Shown: positions 59,354 to 64,000 of the stretch, piece by piece
Layout: every line of letters starts with the position of its first letter
How positions within the stretch are numbered: position 1 is the stretch's first letter
Assembly (NCBI RefSeq): GCF_002192535.1
Contig: NZ_NAIA01000001.1
Location: 247,333-311,332, forward strand
Origin: Polynucleobacter hirudinilacicola
GTDB taxonomy: Bacteria > Pseudomonadota > Gammaproteobacteria > Burkholderiales > Burkholderiaceae
Direction: 5' to 3'
DNA: 64,000 bases
The notes under the pieces: model-generated
The model's database searches: none
What the model saw: the letters and a program-made list of their open reading frames with translations, nothing else
Told to the model about the DNA's origin: nothing
Translations under genes and position numbers: made by a program

Positions 59354-59842
59354 TTATTCGCCAAATAATTTTTGGCGGAGTTCACGACGCTCTTGAGCCT
59401 CAAGAGATAAATTGGCTGTAGGCCTTGCAATTAAACGGTTCAAGCCGATTGGCTCACCAGTCTCTTCGCACCAACCATAGTCGCCAGACTCAATACGAGC
59501 CAAAGCTTGCTCAACCTTTTTAAGCAATTTACGCTCACGGTCACGTGTGCGCAATTCCAATGCATGCTCTTCTTCAATCGTTGCACGATCAGCCGGATCT
59601 GGCACCAAAATATTTTCGCGAAGATGCTCGGTTGTCTCCGAAGCATTCTTCAAGATATCTTCTTTAAGCGTGAGTAATTTTTGACGGAAAAAGTCTAACT
59701 GCGCAGCACTCATGTAGTCCTTATCGGACATTTTGAGCAATTCTGCCTCAGTTAAAGGTGCACCCTTTACAGTCTTAGGGCTTGCAGCTTTGCTACTCGC
59801 TTTTGTAGTAGCCGCTGGTTTTGTTGCTGTTTTCACCGTCAT
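59354..59842 (-). CDS. dksA: RNA polymerase-binding transcription factor DksA, cysteine-poor form
   Basis: Binds the secondary channel of RNA polymerase and, with ppGpp, resets rRNA and amino-acid promoters. Coiled coil with tip motif DPADRAT at residues 82-88, then the globular part. Only one of the four zinc cysteines of E. coli DksA remains (Cys125 in YGWCEETGEPIG; LSLEAQE replaces CIDC), so it should not need zinc. This is usual in betaproteobacteria. The N-terminal 30 residues are a Lys/Ala/Thr-rich extension. A tandem 10-bp repeat (59904-59923) lies in its promoter region. Confidence 0.94.
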   Translation of the reverse strand: MTVKTATKPAATTKASSKAASPKTVKGAPLTEAELLKMSDKDYMSAAQLDFFRQKLLTLKEDILKNASETTEHLRENILVPDPADRATIEEEHALELRTRDRERKLLKKVEQALARIESGDYGWCEETGEPIGLNRLIARPTANLSLEAQERRELRQKLFGE

Positions 59843-59903
59843 CTCATTCTTTCCTAGATTTGAAGCATTATTGCCTCATTCTGCCAAACTTTTACAGCTC
59901 TTT

Positions 59904-59923
59904 TATCAATATTTATCAATATT
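59904..59923. repeat. Tandem 10-bp repeat upstream of dksA
   Basis: TATCAATATT occurs twice without gap at 59904-59913 and 59914-59923. On the minus strand each copy carries TTGATA, a good -35 element; the distal copy pairs with TGTAAA 17 bases downstream. It may represent a promoter with overlapping -35 choices or a regulator site. Confidence 0.4.
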
Positions 59924-59954
59924 GACCGTGGCCGCGGATTGTACCCGAATCTTC

Positions 59955-61013
59955 CTAGACCAAACATCCCTCAAGCCCAGCCAGTAGGGTGTCCTTAGGC
60001 AAATCAATGCCTATGAAGACCATCCGGGTTTGCTTGGGTTCAGTACCCCATGGGCCAGCCATATCGCTACCCATCATCTGATGAACCCCCTGGAATACCA
60101 CTTTTCGGTTACTTCCCTTCACATAGAGCACGCCTTTATAGCGCAGCATCTTTTCGCCAAAGACCTCCAGAATGCCTCCTAGGAAGTCTTCCAATTTTTT
60201 GTGATCAAAGGGTTTATCACTACGAAATACGAAGGATTGGATACGATCTGTGTGCCCCGCATGACCATGATGATCATGGCTATGGTCGTGACCGCAAGTA
60301 CTGTGATCATGGTCGTGGCTGTGATCATGACCACAATGTTCATGATCATGATCTTCCTGCTCTAAGAAATGAGGGTCAATATCTAACTTTGCATTGAGAT
60401 TAAAGCCCTTGAGATCAAAAACTGCATCGAGAGGAACCACGCCCTTAGAGATTCCTGTAATCGGAGCTCTTGGGTTCATATGCATCAGGCGCTTACGTAA
60501 GGACTCAACTTCAGCTGGCGTTACTAAATCGGTCTTGGTAATAAAGATCTGGTCAGCAAAGCCGACTTGACGCTGCGCTTCCTCATGCTCATCTAGCTGA
60601 TGCGGGCCGTGCTTGGCATCCACCAGGGTTACAACTGCATCTAAAACGTAATGGTCAGCAACGTCGTCATCCATAAAGAAGGTCTGAGCTACTGGGCCAG
60701 GATTGGCTACCCCGGTTGTTTCAATCACCACACGATCAAAACTGATCTTCTTATCTTTGCGTTGCTCCCACAGCTCATTCAAAGCCTCAACCAGATCGCC
60801 ACGAATGGTACAACAAATACAACCATTACTCATCTGCACAATATTTTCTTCGTGATCTTGAACCAAGATGTCGTTATCAATATTCTCTTCGCCAAACTCG
60901 TTTTCAATCACAGCAATTTTTTTGCCATGATTTTCAGTCAGAATATGTTTGAGCAAAGTCGTTTTACCGCTTCCTAAAAAGCCAGTCAAAATAGTTACCG
61001 GAATTAATGCCAT
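59955..61013 (-). CDS. CobW/G3E-family GTPase, zinc-type
   Basis: A 352-residue metal chaperone or insertase of the G3E P-loop GTPases. P-loop GFLGSGKTT at residues 11-19, the metal motif GCICC at 64-68, and ITKTD at 158-162. Residues about 221-254 are a histidine-rich loop (more than a dozen His in a run of HD/HS repeats) that would bind zinc, nickel or cobalt. The C-terminal CobW-C domain follows. The ATG at 61013 has GGAT before it and leaves the usual [11 protein letters not shown] start. It lies upstream of dksA, a recurring neighbour pair in Burkholderiaceae. Zinc is the likeliest metal by family. Confidence 0.92.
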   Translation of the reverse strand: MALIPVTILTGFLGSGKTTLLKHILTENHGKKIAVIENEFGEENIDNDILVQDHEENIVQMSNGCICCTIRGDLVEALNELWEQRKDKKISFDRVVIETTGVANPGPVAQTFFMDDDVADHYVLDAVVTLVDAKHGPHQLDEHEEAQRQVGFADQIFITKTDLVTPAEVESLRKRLMHMNPRAPITGISKGVVPLDAVFDLKGFNLNAKLDIDPHFLEQEDHDHEHCGHDHSHDHDHSTCGHDHSHDHHGHAGHTDRIQSFVFRSDKPFDHKKLEDFLGGILEVFGEKMLRYKGVLYVKGSNRKVVFQGVHQMMGSDMAGPWGTEPKQTRMVFIGIDLPKDTLLAGLEGCLV

Positions 61014-61045
61014 GAATGATCCAATCAAAATCTAGAACAAATGCG

Positions 61046-61060
61046 TTCCCAATGTGGGAA
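61046..61060. repeat. 15-bp palindrome in the leader of the G3E GTPase
   Basis: TTCCCA, ATG, TGGGAA form a perfect inverted repeat with 6-base arms, 33 bases before the GTPase start codon and after the xerC stop. It could be an operator (for example for a metal regulator) or an RNA hairpin. It does not match the usual Zur consensus. Confidence 0.4.
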
Positions 61061-61082
61061 ACCTACTATCTTACCGAGTTCC

Positions 61083-62084
61083 TCAGCCTTTACCAGCCTT
61101 TGCGCGCGGATGCGCTTTATCGTATGCCTGAGCGAGGTGCTGAAAATCTAAAGAGGTATAAATCTGAGTGCTGGCAATACTGGCGTGCCCTAACATCTCT
61201 TGCACTGCCCTCAGGTCCTGCGAGGATTGCAAAACATGGCTAGCAAAGCTGTGACGCATCATATGAGGGTGCACATGAGTTGGCAAACCAGCGCGCATTG
61301 CTAAAGTACGAAGGCGGGCTTGGACAGTACGGGGTGATAAGCGTTTTCCAGTTGCAGACAGAAAAAGGGCATTCGATTGCTCAGCAAAACTACTGGCACC
61401 CCGAATTTGACGCCAGATATTCAACGACCGCATTGCGGGTTTGCCGACAGGCACAGAGCGGCGCTTACCACCCTTACCCAATACCGTAACTTCTGCAGCA
61501 TCCCAATCTAACCACCCAGCCGATTCATTTTGACGATCCTTACTTTGCATTACATCAATACCCAGTAACTCTGAAAGACGTAATCCCGAGGAATACAGTA
61601 AATCAATGATGGCTGCATCCCGAATCGATTCCAAATCCTTTTTCTCTTCCGCCTCTTTAACCGCTTGATTGACCAAGGAAAGCGCTTGCTCGACTGACAA
61701 GGCCTTAGGCAGCGACTTTAAGCGCTTAGGGGCCTTCACATCATCTACTGGATTGGCCACTAGATTACTGGTTACCTTGCCAGCACGCGCATCTCGCCTG
61801 GCATCCTTTTCTGTTAGCCAGTCATACCAACCACGCCATGCTGAAAGTGCTCTGGCAATACTTCTAGATGACTTACCTTTGGAATGTAAACGACCAGCCC
61901 AACGACGCACATGACCGTTGCTAACTTTTAGTAAATCAATCGAATCTTCAAGAGCAAAATTTTGGAGATCACTCAGATCCATGCCATACGCTTTTAGGGT
62001 ATGCGGCGAGAGTTGGCGCAATACGTGCAACTCATGCAAATACTCTTGCATGAGCGGATGAAGATCAGTCGCTTGTAATTTCAT
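61083..62084 (-). CDS. xerC: Tyrosine recombinase XerC
   Basis: With XerD resolves chromosome dimers at dif. The 333-residue protein has an N-terminal SAM-like DNA-binding domain (LHVLRQLSPHTLKAYGMDL) and the catalytic residues R in YSSGLRLSELLG, K in GKGGKRRSVP, HxxR in HPHMMRHSFASH, H in LGHAS and the nucleophile Y in TQIYT. It is 20-odd residues longer than the E. coli enzyme through a middle insertion. No attachment site or integrase cargo surrounds it, and the DUF484 gene upstream overlaps it by 20 bases, so it is the housekeeping enzyme. Confidence 0.94.
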   Translation of the reverse strand: MKLQATDLHPLMQEYLHELHVLRQLSPHTLKAYGMDLSDLQNFALEDSIDLLKVSNGHVRRWAGRLHSKGKSSRSIARALSAWRGWYDWLTEKDARRDARAGKVTSNLVANPVDDVKAPKRLKSLPKALSVEQALSLVNQAVKEAEEKKDLESIRDAAIIDLLYSSGLRLSELLGIDVMQSKDRQNESAGWLDWDAAEVTVLGKGGKRRSVPVGKPAMRSLNIWRQIRGASSFAEQSNALFLSATGKRLSPRTVQARLRTLAMRAGLPTHVHPHMMRHSFASHVLQSSQDLRAVQEMLGHASIASTQIYTSLDFQHLAQAYDKAHPRAKAGKG

Positions 62085-62739
62085 AAGCCTGGATACGATC
62101 CAGAGCTGCAGCAGTTAGTTCGGCAATCTGGCGCAAATAGAAAGCTCCCATATCTGCAGTGAAACGCGTTTCATCCTTACTCGCTAAGAGCAGCACTGCT
62201 GGTGATTGGACGGCACCAATGCTCTTACCTAGCGGTAGACCAATAGCAACCATGCTTTGCCAGCTTGGATCAATAGTAGTTTGGCTCGCCAATAAAGCAA
62301 CACTAGCAGCAGCCAATTCTTTAGCTGACCCGCAGAGCGGTGTATCTACCCATGGGCCAAACGCAGAATTTGGTGACAACAATTGAGCAGCCTCAACCTC
62401 AAATACCTCAGCTAATCCAGAGGTAATTGCTCCCTCAGCATCGGCTTTATTGTTGGCCTTCATTAAGCGCAGCAACCAAGCAACCAAGCTTTGTTGAGTT
62501 TTATCGTTACGGCTACCAAAGTGCAGCATCTCGCTTAGGCGACGATTGAGTTCTTGATTTTGAGTTCGCAATACTGTCATCTGACGCTCTTGCAATGAGA
62601 TCGCACGATCTTCATGTGGATGCTTGATGCGGATCTCATTAAAGAGATCAGCATAGCGATCGAAGAAGCCAGGGGTTGCTCTCAACCACTCAGCAACCAA
62701 CTCTTCTTGTTCTGCCTGCTTTGGATCTATTGCACTCAT
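62065..62739 (-). CDS. DUF484 family protein
   Basis: A 224-residue GAF-like protein. EWLRATPGFFDRYADLF near the start, HPHEDRAISLQERQMTVLR and DMGAFYLRQIAELTAAAL near the end match DUF484. In many proteobacteria it is found just before xerC, as here, and its role is not settled. The start codon overlaps nothing and follows gatB by 11 bases. Confidence 0.9.
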   Translation of the reverse strand: MSAIDPKQAEQEELVAEWLRATPGFFDRYADLFNEIRIKHPHEDRAISLQERQMTVLRTQNQELNRRLSEMLHFGSRNDKTQQSLVAWLLRLMKANNKADAEGAITSGLAEVFEVEAAQLLSPNSAFGPWVDTPLCGSAKELAAASVALLASQTTIDPSWQSMVAIGLPLGKSIGAVQSPAVLLLASKDETRFTADMGAFYLRQIAELTAAALDRIQAYEITSD

Positions 62740-62750
62740 GAATTTCTTTC

Positions 62751-64000
62751 TTAACTTAGTTTTTTTCGCAGGAGTTCGTTTACTTGACCAGGATTCGCCT
62801 TGCCCTGAGAAGCTTTCATAATCTGACCAACAAGGGCATTGAATGCTTTTTCTTTACCAGAGCGGAACTCTTCAACCGATTTCTGATTGGCTGCCAGGAC
62901 TTGATCAATGATTGCCTCAATAGCACCGCTATCGCTAATTTGCTTAAGCCCTTTAGCCTCAATGACTTGATCAACAGTACTCATTACCTTACCGGCAACA
63001 GCCTCATCCCACAAAATTGCAAAGATATCTTTAGCGATCTTATTGGAGATAGTGCCGTCTGCCACGCGAGTGAGCAATGGGGCTAAATGTTCGGCCTTTA
63101 GTGGTGCATCAGCAGTTGCAATTCCGGCACGATTTAAAGAGGAAGCAAATTCACCAGCAATGAAGTTTGCAGCTGCTTTAGCCAGAGGTTTGCCAACTAT
63201 GGTTAGCAGCTCTTCGAATACTTTTGCTGTATCGCGGTCTTGTGTGAGTAATTGCGCGTCATAAGCACTCAAGCCATAATCCGCCTGCCATTGCCCGCGC
63301 AATTGTGTGGGGAGAGCCGGCATCTTAGTACGCACTTCGGCAATCCACGCATCATCAATCACGACTGGTAATAAATCAGGATCCGGAAAATAGCGATAGT
63401 CGTTTGCATCTTCTTTGCTACGCATACTGCGTGTTTCACCGCGATCCGGATCATAGAGACGAGTCTCTTGAACAACGGTGCCGCCATCTTCAATCAATTC
63501 AATTTGACGACGCACTTCATATTGAATGGCCTCTTCCAAGAAGCGGAAAGAATTTAAGTTCTTAATCTCGCAACGCGTACCAAATTCTTTTTGCCCCACA
63601 GGGCGAACAGATACGTTGGCATCGCAACGGAAAGAGCCTTCTTGCATATTGCCGTCGCATACCCCCAACCACACCACAAGGGTATGCAAGGCTTTTGCAT
63701 AAGCCACCGCTTCTGCAGCGCTACGCATAACCGGCTCTGTAACAATCTCTAAAAGTGGAGTACCAGCACGATTTAAGTCGATGCCACTGGAGGATTCGCC
63801 ATGAGGGCCAATAAAGCCCTCCTCATGAACAGATTTACCGGCATCCTCTTCCATATGGGCGCGAGTTAATTCAACCACTTTTACTTCCTCGCCCACCAGA
63901 ATTTCTAAAGATCCGCCAACAACCACTGGAATCTCCATTTGGCTAATTTGATAGCCCTTAGGGAGGTCTGGATAGAAATAATTCTTGCGCGCAAAAATAC
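62751..64000 (-). CDS. gatB: Aspartyl/glutamyl-tRNA amidotransferase subunit B (partial, 5' end outside window)
   Basis: Subunit of the GatCAB enzyme that converts mischarged Glu-tRNA-Gln and Asp-tRNA-Asn. The frame continues off the window: residues before the first internal methionine read [17 protein letters not shown], the conserved GatB stretch, so the true start is beyond 64000. Further motifs: [29 protein letters not shown] (part of a longer conserved block), [22 protein letters not shown]. The C-terminal YqeY-like tail ends in [10 protein letters not shown]. Confidence 0.95.
   Translation of the reverse strand, partial: IFARKNYFYPDLPKGYQISQMEIPVVVGGSLEILVGEEVKVVELTRAHMEEDAGKSVHEEGFIGPHGESSSGIDLNRAGTPLLEIVTEPVMRSAAEAVAYAKALHTLVVWLGVCDGNMQEGSFRCDANVSVRPVGQKEFGTRCEIKNLNSFRFLEEAIQYEVRRQIELIEDGGTVVQETRLYDPDRGETRSMRSKEDANDYRYFPDPDLLPVVIDDAWIAEVRTKMPALPTQLRGQWQADYGLSAYDAQLLTQDRDTAKVFEELLTIVGKPLAKAAANFIAGEFASSLNRAGIATADAPLKAEHLAPLLTRVADGTISNKIAKDIFAILWDEAVAGKVMSTVDQVIEAKGLKQISDSGAIEAIIDQVLAANQKSVEEFRSGKEKAFNALVGQIMKASQGKANPGQVNELLRKKLS

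Noticed and set aside
59354..59500. DksA seemed degenerate because it lacks three of four zinc cysteines
   Set aside because: This cysteine-poor form (CEETGEP...LSLEAQE) is normal in beta- and alphaproteobacteria, and the coiled-coil tip is intact.
60250..60360. Repeated gatcatg-like words, resembling a DNA repeat array
   Set aside because: They encode the His/Asp-rich loop of the G3E GTPase, so codon repetition explains them.
61083..62084. Tyrosine recombinase as a sign of an integrated element
   Set aside because: Sequence and DUF484 neighbour match housekeeping XerC, and there are no att repeats, tRNA gene or phage genes nearby.

Overview
The window looks like a contiguous piece of chromosome from a betaproteobacterium of the Burkholderiaceae, most likely Polynucleobacter (small free-living freshwater relatives). 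The reasons are moderate base composition, very dense packing, and neighbourhoods typical of that group: gshA-gshB-EIIA, porin-glnK-amtB next to ubiK, split metH, phaM, metX-metW, an SAH riboswitch before ahcY, and a cysteine-poor DksA. The genus is inferred from recalled gene order and protein character, not from a search.

Layout. 1-2608: glutathione synthesis (gshA, gshB) and the start of a PTS EIIA gene. 2623-5628: nitrogen operon (TorF-type porin, glnK, amtB) with a terminator and NtrC-like boxes. 5740-10675: ubiK, a lipoprotein, lipA-lipB-DUF493, a hydrolase, a ferredoxin and a VanZ-like protein. 10713-17724: birA-coaX, rfaE2, then a five-gene run (glutathione peroxidase, FAD oxidoreductase, DUF1365, Cfa-family methyltransferase, SDR) that looks like a membrane-lipid modification operon. 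17743-24916: dsbA, SPOR protein, argS, DUF1840 and two-gene metH. 24991-29233: phaM, MBL hydrolase, DUF1289, quinone oxidoreductase, small lipoprotein, flavin reductase and GST. 29265-35158: tripartite RND efflux operon. 35285-40721: glmU-glmS, ttcA, folB and a FolM-like SDR. 40747-45969: MidA-like methyltransferase, cca, NDUFA9-like protein, lytic transglycosylase. 46044-50488: one-carbon and SAM cycle (5-FTHF cyclo-ligase, metF, ahcY with SAH riboswitch, metK). 50573-54712: two LpxL-type acyltransferases, dapF, pyrE, exonuclease III. 54731-64000: AmpG, metW-metX-slmA, argB, dksA, a zinc-type G3E GTPase, xerC, DUF484 and a partial gatB.

How the genes fit together. The strongest theme is sulfur and one-carbon metabolism. 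MetX/MetW feed homocysteine synthesis, MetF and split MetH remethylate it, MetK makes SAM, and AhcY clears SAH under an SAH riboswitch that probably also covers metF. Folate genes (folB, FolM-like SDR, cyclo-ligase) and glutathione genes (gshA/B, gpx, GST) extend it. Envelope genes form a second theme.

No stretch over about 300 bases lacks a gene. I saw no tRNA, rRNA, insertion sequence, phage gene or CRISPR array. Most of the window is ordinary core genome. The least ordinary signals are regulatory: a long folded metK leader, a 26-bp palindrome over the ahcY -10, a terminator-like hairpin embedded in a coding sequence, and NtrC-like boxes before the porin-glnK-amtB operon.
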